Of a stretch of 64,000 bases of DNA, positions 40,920 through 54,017 are shown piece after piece. The first letter of the stretch is position 1. Every line of letters begins with the position of its first letter. Under the pieces are notes generated by a model. The model ran no database searches, had not been told where the DNA came from, and saw nothing but the letters and a program-made list of their open reading frames with translations. The translations under genes were made by a program, and so were the position numbers. This DNA comes from Dirofilaria immitis (lineage: Eukaryota; Nematoda; Chromadorea; Rhabditida; Onchocercidae). The stretch spans positions 7,307,501 through 7,371,500 of the forward strand of contig JAKNDB010000068.1 of the NCBI GenBank assembly GCA_024305405.1. The letters are read 5' to 3'.

Positions 40920-43900
40920 TTATTTTCCGCCTAAGGTATATGAATTCGCTTTTTCCTGAATATATTGAGACCCATCACTGGCTATCTGAATATGACCGTC
41001 CTCATAAAGTTGAAGAAATCATTGGCATATGATTTATAGCAATAAATTTGCTTTGTTAAGATCAAATAAAAATGCAATTCTGAAATGGAAAATCAAAATT
41101 TTGGAAATTAATTAATTTATGAGACTTACTTGAGATAATACTGTTTGGGAAACGTTGGGTGCAGCGCGTAAAGAAGGTGAATGTCGTGAAAGACTGCTAA
41201 AATTTTGATTAAAACAAATTATTTCAAGCCCCGAAATTAAAATTCATATTTTTATATATTTCACAAACTATTTCAGTGGAGATCTTTCTGGTTCACTTGA
41301 CATACATAAACAATTTTGCTTCTAACTGACATAAAACAAACCTCGTTTTTGATCCTTTGATCAAAAAATATTTGCTACAAATTTTGCTGTTTCTCAACAC
41401 TTCAGATTGGTTTTTCGTTAATGACGTGACGGGTATGATATCTTGATCAGTGTTGTTATCTTGGTTAATACAGTCATCTTCAGCAATCTTACGAGATTTT
41501 TAATAGGTACTTCTATCGAAGCTATAAATGTTATAATAATGTGTCTTAAAAACTCTTACAAATACAATAAATTATATTTGAAGCTTAAGGGAACATACTG
41601 TTACAAATAAATTTTAATTTTTGTCGCTTTACAAAAAAATATAAGTCTGCAAATAAAGTATTGATCGTAATGGTTTACTAATGATGGTAAATTCAAAATT
41701 ATACTATGATGAGACTTCACAATATTTTTTTGTGATATGCTTGCTGTAGCAATAAATTCTTTTAATAGGCGATCACAATTCCAGTTTCGACGGGCACCAT
41801 TCCCGGCTTTTTTAGACCAATAGAATGGATAGATGCATCTTTACGGCCAATTCTTTTAAAAATTTGATTGGTTTTGGAGTTTCTATTAATACTTTCTAAA
41901 ATGAAACGCATTTAATATAACCAAACCTTTTTATACCAATTAAAAAAGCAAAAAATCTGCATGAATGCTTTAAAAACTGAAAATTCCATAAATTACATGA
42001 ACTTTGTGCAAATTTCTTACTCTTTCAAACGAAACAAAATCATCGCCATTATCGGTTGAATTATTTGCTAATATTTTGGAATTCGATACCGATAAGCAAT
42101 TCGAAATATGTAACGCTGGGGGTCGAGAAGATTCACTACTATGTTCATACACTTTCTCCATAGATCTTTCAGGCAATGTCAACTAAATGAAATATTGCAA
42201 GATGATTACAGTTCAAAAATTTAGAATATTCTAAAAATTACCCACTTTTCTTCTTTTTCAGAATTTTTTTCGCATTGCTACTGCCGTTAATAATCAGAAA
42301 AATTTTCAAGCTTGACAATAAGCAACCATAGCTACCATGAATACTCCGCAAGATGATTTTTTTGATTTCTTTATCATATTTTTTCCTTCTGTCGCATTCC
42401 TGCACTTTTGTAGTTAGAGCTCCAAATTGACCAATCAGGTACATTTTCAGGTAGGGTCATTTGTTCAGTTTGAGAGCCACCCGGAATATTTCCCAAAGCA
42501 AAACTAAAATTAGCATTTTCTAAAAATTAAACTGGGATAATATGACAAAACTAATGTGATAAAGCTAAGTTTTTCAAGAAAACAAACCTCATAGCAATTT
42601 CTGGCGGCTGAATACTTCCCGCGTAACAAAAAGATCACCACTTGCTTGGTTACTTGAATGAAACTATAAATATCAAAACTGCTTTAGAAGCTAATTACAT
42701 ACAATTAAATCTAATTAAAAATCTTTGTATTGTACTTACTTCACTATCATTCCCATCGCTCTGCTGACTCAAAGGATACTCATTTAATGGACGCTGCCGT
42801 TTTTCAATCGGATCAAAAATAATTTGATAAAGAAACGTGTTTTCGGCACGAATAAAATCTTCGATAAACTGTTTGGTTACTTTTAATGAATTCTTGTTGA
42901 GGTATCGTGGAAGTCGAGGTAATATCTAAAAAGATGCTTGAAAAGAAGAAAAACATTTTTCAAAAATAAATATCCGTCGATATTTTTATTTACCTGATAT
43001 AAATTTTTACCATTTGTTTTCGCGAAAAAGGCTGCCGCTTTGTTCAGGCCCACTCCAGGAAGACCTGCCTAAACTGGCACTCATTAGTTACATTCGATTC
43101 ACTAAAATAGTCTATAAATTAAATAAAAGTTTTGTAAAAATCATCAGGATTTCTTAGACGCTGCAGCGATTTTGCAAAAAAAACTGCCGAGAATTTTTAT
43201 TTCGCATTTATTGCCAGAATCTTGCTGTATTCGATACATTTTGCCCATAAAGTTTTCTTTTGTTAAGGTAGTGTTATGAAGTTGATTGTAAAATGTGAAG
43301 CATCTGCAAAGCACAATCTAACTTAAAGACTATTCGGAATCAATATGCTCTGATCTAACTAGCAAAAATTGATAAATATTTACCTGTAAGTAGTCACATC
43401 CTGAAAGAATGCAAATTCTTCGAAACTTATTAAAATCAAAATTTTCTGCAAGAGCTTTACATAGGCATTTTGGCAACAAGTTTTGTTCAAAAATAACACA
43501 AGATCCAGTAAGGTCCATTTTGAAAATTATCTGCAAATTTAAGTTTAGAGATTTAATTTTATTCGAGACTTGAGATTCAAAACTAAAATTAGTACTAAAC
43601 TGTCACTGCTATCAAATGATGAATGAAAAAATGATTAACTTTCTCACAACCAAAAGCAATGAGATCAGAATCCTCAGTAATTACTGCTTGTGCCATTTTT
43701 GCTTTAGTCAGAAAAGTCAATTGCGCATCTGATTCATAAGGAGCTACGATAACATCAACCATATTCAAACGTCGAAATGCCTTTAATGAGTAGCATTAAA
43801 TGAATACTGAACTTACAAAGCCAAATTAAATAAAAAGAACTACCTAGTAGTATTTTTCGTTCACTATCTTTATAAATAGTACAAATACAATTTACGCATT

Positions 43901-45128
43901 TTGCTTGCTGAGAAAAAATAAGTCATTGAAAAATTTAGAATTGTAACTAGATTTTAATTCAAATTAAAATTTATAATTAGGATGCAATTAAAATCTGTTT
44001 GTGACATATTTCTGAATTTTCAATAGCTGTTATGTCTCATTTGTTTACTTTGTTCTTCTGCGTGATATGCAGGACTTTTTGAATTCAAAGAATCATTCTT
44101 ACTTGGATAGTACTTTCAATCACTTTGGGTGTTAGTGAAGCACTTCGTTTGAAACAATCATAAGCTTCACTGGCCCTACCTTCGCTCATTAATAAATCAC
44201 CTCTTTGTTTGTGAAAATCACGCTTTTCACGTCGTGAACTATTAGTTTCCTGCAACTATCAACTTGGAAAAGTGACAAAATTTGCTTCAGTAGTGAATTA
44301 AACCAAGCATTCATAATTAGACTAAGAATAACTTTTTTAGCAGGGAGCATTTGTCCATCGAATACAAGGATAATATGACAATCAACTGCGAGTAAAGCCC
44401 TTATATATTTCAGCACATACCGTATATAACTAAAAAAATCATGACAACATATTAAGAAACTGTATTTCCGAAGAAGAAAATTGGAGGAATCACGAAATCT
44501 TACGTCTTCTTTAAAAGAACTAGAACGGATTTTGCAAATTGTGGTAGCCAAAACTCATTTATTTTGTTCATAAAAGATTTGCAACTTAAATATTTGAATT
44601 TTTGAACAAGTAGGCAAAAATTGAATTAGTATAAGAATTTCGTATGGAAGAAATTACAAGTCGGTTTCACATCCTTGAGCAATTTTGTCAGCGCAGCCTA
44701 TCAATCCTCGGTGTAACAGACAACTAACATCTATAGCAATTGACTGGTGTGCAAATTCTCTGATATTTCCCTAAAAACGGACAATTCTAGTAATAAATAA
44801 ATTCTTTTCACAATACTTGCTTATTATGGATAACATTCATGGAATGTTTTATTGAATGCAACAAATGGAAGTATTGAAATTCTGACTGAAGCGAAGAAAT
44901 ATGAGTGGAATTATCAGAAATGATTCGCAACCACTGACAATACGTTATATGTTTTTATCCATATCCGATTTTCAAAAATAAGCAAATAAAAGACAGAGGA
45001 AAATACTGATGTCAATATAGTATATTCATTCGACACAAATCTATCTAATCTTGAAAAGTAAAACAAAATTCTACAAAAACCTGGCGACAAGCATTCTTCA
45101 CGAAGGGCAACAAATTATGTATTCCCAT
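40920..45128 (-). CDS. exo-1: Exonuclease 1 (5'-3' flap/exonuclease, mismatch repair)
   Basis: A nuclear 5'-3' exonuclease of the XPG/FEN1 family used in mismatch repair and DNA-end resection. Exons: 45081-45128, 44658-44770, 44333-44429, 44103-44249, 43640-43780, 43384-43530, 42994-43068, 42740-42925, 42588-42663, 42406-42503, 42021-42182, about 41780-41895, 41342-41521, 41130-41196, 40920-40985. It begins [11 protein letters not shown] (family MGIxxLLPxxK). Metal-binding acidic positions are present: [35 protein letters not shown] and ILSGCDYL. The helix-hairpin-helix [14 protein letters not shown] follows. EXO1-specific [19 protein letters not shown] and ALGN confirm EXO1 over FEN1, XPG or GEN1. 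The C-terminal tail (42.2-40.9 kb) is poorly conserved and its exons are tentative. One-base gaps occur in exon 9 (42628-42632), and probably at 41858-41862 and 41497-41501, all in five-base A/T runs. Confidence 0.92.
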
Positions 45129-45145
45129 CAGTGCAATATCCGATC

Positions 45146-45160
45146 CTGCAATTTTATATT
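45146..45160 (-). promoter_or_regulatory. Probable SL trans-splice acceptor of exo-1
   Basis: AATATAAAATTGCAG on the minus strand ends 17 nt before the exo-1 ATG, with no matching upstream donor evident. This is the usual position of an SL acceptor in nematodes. Inferred from position. Confidence 0.45.
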
Positions 45161-45313
45161 TTGATTGCATGAAATAAATAGCATATAACTGACTTCAGGA
45201 AACATTCTATTCCTCAGTCTTAAGCGATTATGACCAAACGATAAATGAAAATTTTAATAAATTTTAAACACTGGAAATTCGCGCCTTAGGAATAAAGTTG
45301 TAACAGAGTTTTC

Positions 45314-45532
45314 ATGACTCAAGAAGACATCGTGCAAGCAGTAAAGAATTCTGATGATTTGGATCTATACTCGTCTAAGTTGCCTTTGATTTCACCTGTG
45401 ATACATGATACATGGTGGTACTGTACTGTTGGCATTCTGTGTGATTTTTGTTGTTGTTGCTTTCTGTACCCTAACACACTCACTATATGTCAACCAAATT
45501 ATCAATGGAATGTTAATTTTTGTGTTGAATAG
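45314..45532 (+). CDS. Candidate small protein between exo-1 and the zinc-finger gene
   Basis: An open frame of 72 residues starts MTQEDIVQAVKNSDDLDLY, an acidic, coding-looking stretch with mixed codons. It ends in a hydrophobic, cysteine-rich tail (CDFCCCCFL) that looks less natural. The real exon may instead stop at a GT after the first 28 codons or after DTWW. A possible last exon follows at 45994-46036 (TTTTCAG acceptor, then IVACLALDSEIK and a stop). That would end about 50 nt before the next gene's ATG, an operon-like spacing. No family is recognised, and it could be chance or an alternative 5' exon. Confidence 0.22.
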   Translation: MTQEDIVQAVKNSDDLDLYSSKLPLISPVIHDTWWYCTVGILCDFCCCCFLYPNTLTICQPNYQWNVNFCVE

Positions 45533-46056
45533 GGAGATAGACTAAGTAACTAGGAGGAAGAACGGATAAAAAATAGATTACTCATATTCACATAGATTGT
45601 ATCTCTCTCGACCCAATTATATGCAATATATATAAAGTTCCATATAATTAGGCTAATTTGTTATTTATTTTTACCGTTTCGCCTCGATGAATTTATCTAC
45701 ACATACCCGTTATCCGTATATTGAATGACGGGCATTTTGAATCATTTGTTAAGATCGATCTTACCAGAAATTTAATACAGTTTGATCGTTTTTGATTGGA
45801 AAATGATGACTATATGGTTGGTAGTGGATGAGCTTGCTTTATATTGTTAAGTAAAGAAAGTTTCAAAGGAAGCGATTACTCAACGACAATTAAGCTCAGT
45901 TCGACAGCTGTTTAGGAGCAGTCATTCAATAGCTGCAATTAGATATAATTCGACAGGAAAATTTTAATTTAGTTTATTATAAAAATTGTTTTCAGAATTG
46001 TTGCTTGTCTTGCATTAGATTCCGAGATTAAGTAGTTTCAAGCATTTATTACTAAT

Positions 46057-46068
46057 CGTTAATTCCAG
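46057..46068 (+). promoter_or_regulatory. Probable SL trans-splice acceptor of the ZNF622-type gene
   Basis: CGTTAATTCCAG ends 20 nt before the ATG at 46089. Placement matches the acceptors seen before exo-1 and cdh-4. Inferred from position. Confidence 0.4.
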
Positions 46069-46088
46069 CCTTGTTACAAAGCTTAGCC

Positions 46089-48506
46089 ATGGATACATCG
46101 AATGGTCTTACTTGCTTATGTTGTCAAGTTCTATTCGTAAATAGTATTCAACAACGAGAACATTATAAATCGGATTGGCATCGGTACAATCTTAAACGAA
46201 AAGTTAATTTAAACTTCTTTTTGAATAAAGTTATGGAAATTATAGAGTTCTAAACTGTTACATTCTGAAATCCCTGACTTTAATTTGTTCAATTATATAT
46301 AAAGTTTTCACTAATAGTGTTGATATTTTACAGAGTTTCTTTATAGATTACTGGCTTTCCTGTTGTAACCGAAGAACAATTTAAGCAAAAAGTTATTGCT
46401 TACAGAAAAGAGGTCAGTTGTTTTATGTAGTTATAGATTTATTTAAACATTCGTCGATGCTGTCAACATCGTGCAGTAGTTCCTATGACGTACGTTATAA
46501 TATATGTTTGCAGAAGTAGTTCAAATTAATATGAAATTATACTATCATAAAGCATTGGTGTTTTCTGGTTGGTTAATGATAGTAATTTAGAATGAATAAA
46601 AATTTCAAAGTTTAAATGGTTTTGTTATTTCTTTTAAATTAATTTCAAAATCAGTAAGATTTTATTACACTGAACACTACTAATGAGAATTATTGAAAGT
46701 AAAATATTTGTATAGTTAATTCAAGTGTTCTATATTGGTTAGATTACTTAATAACTAAATATAATAACTAAATTTATTCATTAGTTTTCATTTCTATAAT
46801 GCATAAAAGTAACGAATTTTTCGACTTTTCAATTTTTTATTACATTGTCTTTATTATTGCATAATAATAGCATTATTTCTGAGTTGAGTTCACAATTTTT
46901 CACTCCTAATTTAACCTAGTGATAATTATGTACATACATCATTTCATTAGTTTATTACATTAATTTTCAGACTACTGCCGAAAAAAATATAGAGACAAAA
47001 ATGATCATTTGTAAATGTTGTAGCAAACAGTTTCAATCAACAAACGCGTACGATAATCATTTGAGTTCTAAGAAACACAAAGAATGTGAAACAAGCATGT
47101 TTAAAAGAAGCGCCAAGGTATTAATTATGTTGGGTTCTGAAAAACTTTAAAAGATATGTTTAAAAAGTATTGCATGTTTTTATATGATCTTTTTAAAAGC
47201 ACCATCTATAAATTCAAACGCAAAAAATGAATATAATTTCTAGATTGGAATAAATAAAATACTAATCACGGAAAAGCGATTAAATGATTTCCATTACAAT
47301 CATTCCGATGAGATAAATGTAGAAGCGAGTGATTGTGAAGACGATAATAATGGTCGGATTACTGATCTTGATATTAATCAAGTAGATTTCGATGAATCTA
47401 AGGTTTTTAATCTTATTTTGCGTAATTTTCAGTTAATTTGTTACATATATTTGTAATGAGAAAAATGGAATTATTGCTTCTTTGCAGGCTATTTTGGAAA
47501 CACTTTGTTTATTTTGCAATTTTGATTCGAACGATGTGGAAGCAAATTTGATACATATGAGCATATTGCATGGATTTTTCCTTCCAGATGCTGAATTTTG
47601 TACAGATGTTAGCGGCATGCTGTATTATTTAGGTAATCGTATCTATTTTTATTTTATACAGATATATGTATATTCCAAGTTTTTCTTTTAGACTTCCTGC
47701 AAAGAAATATTTGAGGTTTGAAAATTGGTGGTGGCAATATGTGTTTGGTTTGCAATGAGCGGAAAAAATTCTCCTCATTAGATGCATGCCAGAAACATAT
47801 GCGTGATAAGGGACATTGCCGTGTTGCCAGTAATGTAGAAGAAATGATCGAGTTCGAAGACTTTTATGACTACAGGTAAGTTTCTTAAATTTAATGTTAG
47901 CAAGTGATTGATTATTCTTGTTACAAAACATATGACACTTTGTTATTTGTTCCAGTTCCATGTATCCGGATGGAGAAGACGTTGACAAATCTTATCCTAT
48001 TGTTTTAACGGAGAGTGGATATACTCTTACTTTGCCATCAGGTTGGTGAAAATTTCTTCTAGTATAAAAGAATTTTTGAAGCATTATGAAGTTGTTTTTG
48101 TTTTTTCTTTATTTAAATTTTTAGGTGCAAAAATTGGACATCGTTCATTGCTTCGTTACTACAAGCAGCGTTTAAAGCCGGTACAATATGAAATTAGAAA
48201 CGGCCGTCAAAAAAGAGATTCTTAAGAATGCAGTGATTGGGCAGTACAAAGAGTTAGGTTGGAAGGGAACAGTTGGTTTGTTTTTGAAATGAATTTTGAA
48301 TCATGATTGTTAGAAAAATATTAAAAAAATTATCGTAAATAAATCTTTGATTCTTTTACCATCCAGATTGCTTATTTTTAGGAACAGTAGCAGTGCAACG
48401 GGCGAAGGATGTGCATTACATGAAGAAAATAAATTCTAGAAACTGGATTAAGTTAGGTCTCAACAATAACCGTTTGTTTAAATCGCGTGGTAGAAATGAT
48501 CAGTGA
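46089..48506 (+). CDS. ZNF622: ZNF622/Rei1-type zinc-finger protein (cytoplasmic 60S maturation)
   Basis: Rei1/ZNF622 proteins act late in cytoplasmic 60S subunit assembly and help release and recycle export factors. Exons: 46089-46202, 46347-46412, 46971-47117, 47244-47402, 47488-47632, 47716-47875, 47956-48041, 48125-48271, 48383-48506. Four C2H2 fingers appear in family order: CLCC with HYKSDWHRYNLKRK, CKCC with HLSSKKH, CLFCNFD with HMSILHGFFLPD, and CLVCNE with HMRDKGH. These are followed by EFEDFYDY, LPSGAKIGHRSLLRYYKQR and GQYKELGWKG, all conserved in human ZNF622. An acidic linker (SDCEDDNN) separates fingers 2 and 3. Exon 6 uses a TTTGAG acceptor directly after an in-frame TGA. Exon 8 has a frame change after YYKQR, and a donor that fits only if one G is missing. 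An AATAAA overlaps the end. It is divergent from exo-1. Confidence 0.93.
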
Positions 48507-48507
48507 T

Positions 48508-48513
48508 AATAAA
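48508..48513 (+). terminator. Poly(A) signal AATAAA
   Basis: AATAAA begins two bases after the TGA of the zinc-finger gene, implying a very short 3' UTR. Position is the only evidence. Confidence 0.4.
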
Positions 48514-49459
48514 TATATTTTATATAATATTCTTGAGAAGAAATGCTGAATGATTCAGTTTTCCAAATTTTTAACGAAATTTATAATATGCCAGTTATTT
48601 CTTTATTGCTGCTGATCCAGTGAACATAAATCTCATTTTATTTTAAATTGAATCTATTGACAACTATTCAGAAGTAAAATTAATATTACCCAAAAATATT
48701 AAACGGTTCTCACAAGTTGTTTCTTGTTCGTTGATAGTTATTTTTATACGCATTTATGTAAATGAAGTTGCAATTTTGTTTCCCATATGCTTAAATTTCT
48801 TTGTTAATTGATGTGAATTTATTTTGAAGAGAAGTTGAAATTCACCAGTGAAAAATGAGTTCATACATGATTAAATAAAGTAATCTTTTTTCAATGGTAA
48901 ATTCGATGCGGTAGGCCATAAGTAGGTTGAATAAAGCGTTGGAAAGTGAAAATATTAGGCTGGAGGTTCTCTACGTCTCAAAGTTTGGTTGTTTCATTGG
49001 ACGAGAACTGAATTGCTAGGCTAATGTTGTCAGTTTTCTATATATTATTTAAATCTGTATTGTAAGAGACAAGTTCATCTTGAACGGTTCAGACATGTTG
49101 ATAATTTTCTCATTTTTATAATTCTCAACGTCACATAAAGCTGTTTTTGGAAGTTGAATTATGAGAAATTTTCGAAATAAATTTATTTATTAAATTAGAG
49201 GTTTGGCCACTGCTCTAGATTTATTGGTCTTACCGTGAATTTCATGAAATAAATTGTTTCAATCGATCAAATTGCTTAGAACTTTTAATATTGTTTGCAA
49301 GAATTCGGCCATTTTATATTGCGGTCTGCTTCATAATGTTGGTATCCTTGCATTCATTGCTTTTCATTTTCTCTTTTTTCATTCCGTTCCAATCTTTTTG
49401 CCGTCTTTTAGCATTCACTATTGGATTTCAAAATAAATAGGCCAACAATTACAAGACAG

Positions 49460-49498
49460 ATGAGCGAACATATGCCACCAGTTGACATCAAAAGTTTG
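49460..49498 (+). CDS. Possible first coding exon of UGP2
   Basis: A CAG acceptor-like sequence sits directly before ATG AGC GAA. Thirteen codons (MSEHMPPVDIKSL) then run in phase 0 to a GTAAAG donor. The first certain UGP2 exon at 55129 also starts in phase 0 and lacks a start codon. Joining them would give a protein of about 517 residues, near the human UGP2 length of 508. The intron would be 5.6 kb, long for this window, so a nearer exon may have been missed. Confidence 0.25.
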
Positions 49499-52400
49499 GT
49501 AAAGCCCAATATAGTTTTATATGCTATTATCAGATTCTCAGATATCAATTTCTTCTTTCCCGTTCTGTAGGCTTCTCATTTTTCTTCTTTTTGAAACATT
49601 ATGCTAGATGCGAGAACATTTGTTATCATGTTTTGAATGAAATTGATTGCTGAACATTTCTTTTTGTTTCTCCGTAGTACCATATAATTTTTTGATTGCA
49701 TTGAATATTTATTCGAACTGCTGCTGTATCTTTCATTTTGTTCACATCATCTCGCAGCATAACATGAGTTTCGATATCTTCATCAAACTGTCCTAACGTG
49801 CAGGCGAACAGAAATTGCGTCTTTCCAAAGCAATCGATGTTTCCAAATTAAGATTACAAATCTTCCTTCAGTTAAAGTATGCTTTAAGATTATTATATCT
49901 ATTTAATGTATATATTCATTATTAAGTCATTCACATTTTAATAACTTAAACAATTTATCCCATCAGTTCTTTTATCCTATTAGTTCAAAGAAATTAAAAG
50001 TTCTGCTGACCTCTTAAGTCATTATGCTTCTGTCATTATGTTTTTCTACTAGTTAAAAAATATGTAGTAAGGATGGTACAAATCGACTTAAAATCTATGT
50101 ATGAATGACTCAATGAATCAATAAGTAATTAAAAATGTGCAGGTATGATCTCAAGAGAGAGAAGATTTTTAGTGATGAAAAGATGTGAAGATGATTATCG
50201 TCTGCACTAAATTTCTCATATCTTTTGATTTCATTTCTTCTTTAATGGAATTATCTAAAATGATATTTCTGTCAATGTTTGCAACTTTTTTGAGAATTTG
50301 AATTCTTTTCAGATATTTTTATTGCACTTATATATTTATTTATTGGTTCTGTAAACAACACATTCTGATAAAATAATATTTGGTTTTTGTTATCTCTTTT
50401 AACTCTGTTTTTATTTTGGAAATTTATTTCAATCATTTTTTATTTTCTCTACTTTTGTTTTTCTGTAATCATTTCTCTTTTGACTACCGCAAAATCACCC
50501 CTGAATTACAAATGGGTAGGGATAAAACATTGCATGTCAAATTAGAGTAACTGAGTGATGTTCGAAATTTTCCTTCATTAATTTATGAGAGTCAAAGAAG
50601 TTTCTGTGTTAACTTATAAGGGAAGAAATTCGGAAATATTTGCTTCAAAGTAAGCGAAAAACTATATTGATAGCTTTGTATTGAATGATATACTACCATG
50701 TACCTGTTCATCTTTAAAGCTCTATTAACATTTGTTCTATTTACTTGTAGAAGAAGCTGTTCATATTGTCTGACTATTATTTTTAGATACCTGAATTATG
50801 AAATACAATGGTTGAAAAAAGCGATCATTATCGACTTAATTGTGAATTATCTGGCCATCTTCGGAGCGCGCTCTAAAGGTTACATGATTATCTTTTTGGA
50901 AATTTTAAATATTACTTTTACTTAAGAATTGAAAAGAAAGCCTTAATAAAAAATAATTACCTATTTAGGATTTTAAATATTTCAGAAAGATAAAAATTTT
51001 AGATATTTCCTCGACCATCCGTTTTGCTTACAACTTTACTAATAGATGCCAACTACTAATAAATGTTAGACTCTACTATTTTTATTAACGAATAATACAA
51101 TTTTTAATAAGTAAATTTATCTTTATCCAGTGCTAGTTGGATCTGTTTTATGTTGTAGCAACTTTTATTATCTGAGCTTATTTATAATAAAACTATTTAA
51201 AAAATGTTCATTTTCATTTTAATAAGTGTTTTTGCGTTGCTCATTATAGTCGCTTTGCTATTTGTTATAAAGTATCACTGAAGTTATGTATGATCCAAAG
51301 TATAATTGTTTGTTTTCCTTCCCCACATAACAACAACCATTAGGTGTAATAAAAAATCAAGTTCCTTGACAACATTTTTCTTTCGTTGACTGCAAGCATA
51401 CACCACCAACTAGCCATTTAAACAATTCTTAACACAGTTAAAAATTTTTTAATTAAAGTTGGAAAACTCTTCGGACTTATATTATTGTGCTAATTTTATC
51501 ATATTTGCATGATGTTATTCTATTGTAATTCAATATGCAAAAGCTTGAAATTTCATTGATTACACAGTTATCGATAGTTTAATTATTCTGAGAACGTCTT
51601 ACATAGAGTCAGTGCGATGTGATTCAACTTACAAAAATATTGATTCTGAAGTGAATTGAATTGCTGACGAAACTTAGACTTCCCAATGAGCTGATCATAT
51701 TGAGAGATTGTGTAAGCGAGGTGTCTTTCGTTAGCTAACATTGCAAAGTAAAATATGATCCGTTTTCCATCTCCTCTCTCTCTTCTGCTCTCTCCCTTTA
51801 TTAGGTTGTTTTTCGCAGTGTTTCTTTTCATTGGTAAATAATAGTTTTTTTTTGAATTTCTACATTTTTTAAAAGAAATTTTAGATAGTTCAGTCCTCAT
51901 TTGTTTACACTTATTTACAAGAGTGCATATGTTTCCTATCTCTCATTGTATATTTGTTAATTATTAAATTCTCGAGATGGTGTCAAAAAAGATTTTTTTG
52001 TTTTTCTGAAATGAATGTTATTTTTTAGACTTTGCAGTAAGTTTGTATTATCTCCTTTGTAAAATTTATAGAGGTCAAATTCAATTATTCATTTATTATT
52101 ACTTCAAGGTAGACTAGATCTTCAATTTTATATCTATGTCTTTGAGAAGCGTAGCATTTTTTTTGTTTTGTTCTCCAAATCATTATTTATATTTTTCAGA
52201 AAATTACCAGACTCACTAGTCAACTTTACTAACTTTTTATTGTATTCCAGAAAACTCATGAAAAGTATAATTAAATGCGATCTTTAACTGTTTATAAAAT
52301 TGTATGCACGAGGTAATTTTATATAGCTAATCGTGCGATAATTAATGATAAGGACTATAAAATGCATCATTTCTGCATTTCTTGCTAAATGTGTTGTTAT

Positions 52401-53961
52401 ATCCAGTTTTCTCTTATCAGACTCATCGAGATAAGATAGGATATAATGTACAGAGCACTTTATTTCAACACATGTTTCAGATCCTTCATTTCGTAGTTGC
52501 TAGTAGTCAACTTCCACATGTAAAGTTGGTATTGATCATCAATTGTTCAAAGTTTGCTGCAAGTTACGGATCACATGATAAAAATTAACCATCGCCAATG
52601 AATTTCTGAAAATCAGAGATTAAAATTCTTGGTTTAAAAGCTCCCATTATTGAAAAAATTTTCTTTGACCAAGTTTTCTTTTCGTAAATTTGAGCTACTA
52701 CGGCTATATTCTAATTCTTAATTTAATTGTTATGTTATTCTGACAAGGCAGGTTCAATTGAGAAATAAACTCTTCATGACTGCGTATATTTATTACCTAT
52801 CCAAGTCTCGGTGTTTTGTCATCCAAGAATGAATGATTTGATTAATCGTATTTTATTTTTATCATAATCTTAAAACTGTAATTCATGAATTGTTCTTATT
52901 GTTGTTGGCTTTTCTTAGATCGATCATCGAAACTGCTCTTTATTTGTAATTACACGGATTATATTTTCTAATATTTTGCTGCTTTATAATCGAATGCTTA
53001 TTCAAACAATACTTGTCGCTGTCGTTGTTATCCTTATTTTTATGTCTTCAAGTTTTATATAACCCAATTTTATGTCATTCTAAAATCGGTTCTTTCCTTT
53101 TATGTCCACTGCAATAAATTGTGTGCCTTTACATTCCTGGCATATTGTTCGTCTCAATATTGATTCAAATTATATGATTTATATGATGTGTTAGAATTTT
53201 TTAATGACATGTTGTTATGGCTCCGGAGAAAGTTGGGTGTAAAATTCTTTTCATTTGGGAAAGGAGCTACCCTAATCATTGTAATATTTTATCCTTGACA
53301 AGCAAAATATTCGTGCGAAAGAACTTATGAACTTTGGTTTTAGCAATTGCAGCGTAGTAATTTTCGGAACTAATCGCCATTCCCAATTATAAGCTGAAAT
53401 TGGTTTTGATCGAAAAATATGATGCAGAAAGAGACTGATAAGGTAAATTATCTCTTTTAGAAAATTGTGAACACATAGCTTTACGGTAAGATTTTGCGAT
53501 CGAATTATGCTTTTATTTGAAACATGTAACGAGAAAACAGGGCCAAATATATTCGAACTTATAGTGATGTGATAGTGATAAAAGAAGCTATCCAGCTAAA
53601 ATATAAGGTTTGAAGAGTAAATGATTTTCTTTAAACACATCATTATAAGTATAACTGTAAGAATAATGATAACTTTTCCTGTCTTGACATTTTTTAAAAT
53701 ATCTGCAGACTATTGTATAAAAACTGAACATCATTAGAGCAGTTGATATAGTTGATGAAAAATGTTTTTCGGAGAACCGTAAATTTAAATTTTAAAAATA
53801 CTAAAATGAATAACATGATGACGTATGCTGCTTTATAAAATTTTAGAATTCTTTTAATAGAAATTTGAATTATGAATATAATTGAATATAAGTACGTAAA
53901 AATAGTTATAACATTGTTTTATCAAACATTTACTTTGAAGACGTAAAGCGATGTTGGTAGG

Positions 53962-54017
53962 TTTGTGGTACGCTTTGATGAGTATGACATTTGTGGTACG
54001 CTTTGATGAGTATGACA
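53962..54017 (+). repeat. Perfect tandem duplication of a 28-bp unit
   Basis: The unit beginning TTTGTGGTACGCTTTGATGA occurs twice head to tail without mismatch. This is a recent local duplication in non-coding DNA, or an assembly artefact. Confidence 0.9.

Noticed and set aside
43140..43260. Possible extra exo-1 exon in the intron before the helix-hairpin-helix exon
   Set aside because: CDYLQ joins in phase directly to AGLPGVG, matching EXO1, so no extra exon is needed.
51583..51900. Minus-strand frame of 105 residues with charged composition
   Set aside because: No motif, no convincing acceptor, donor or poly(A) arrangement. Could be chance in this region, so not called.
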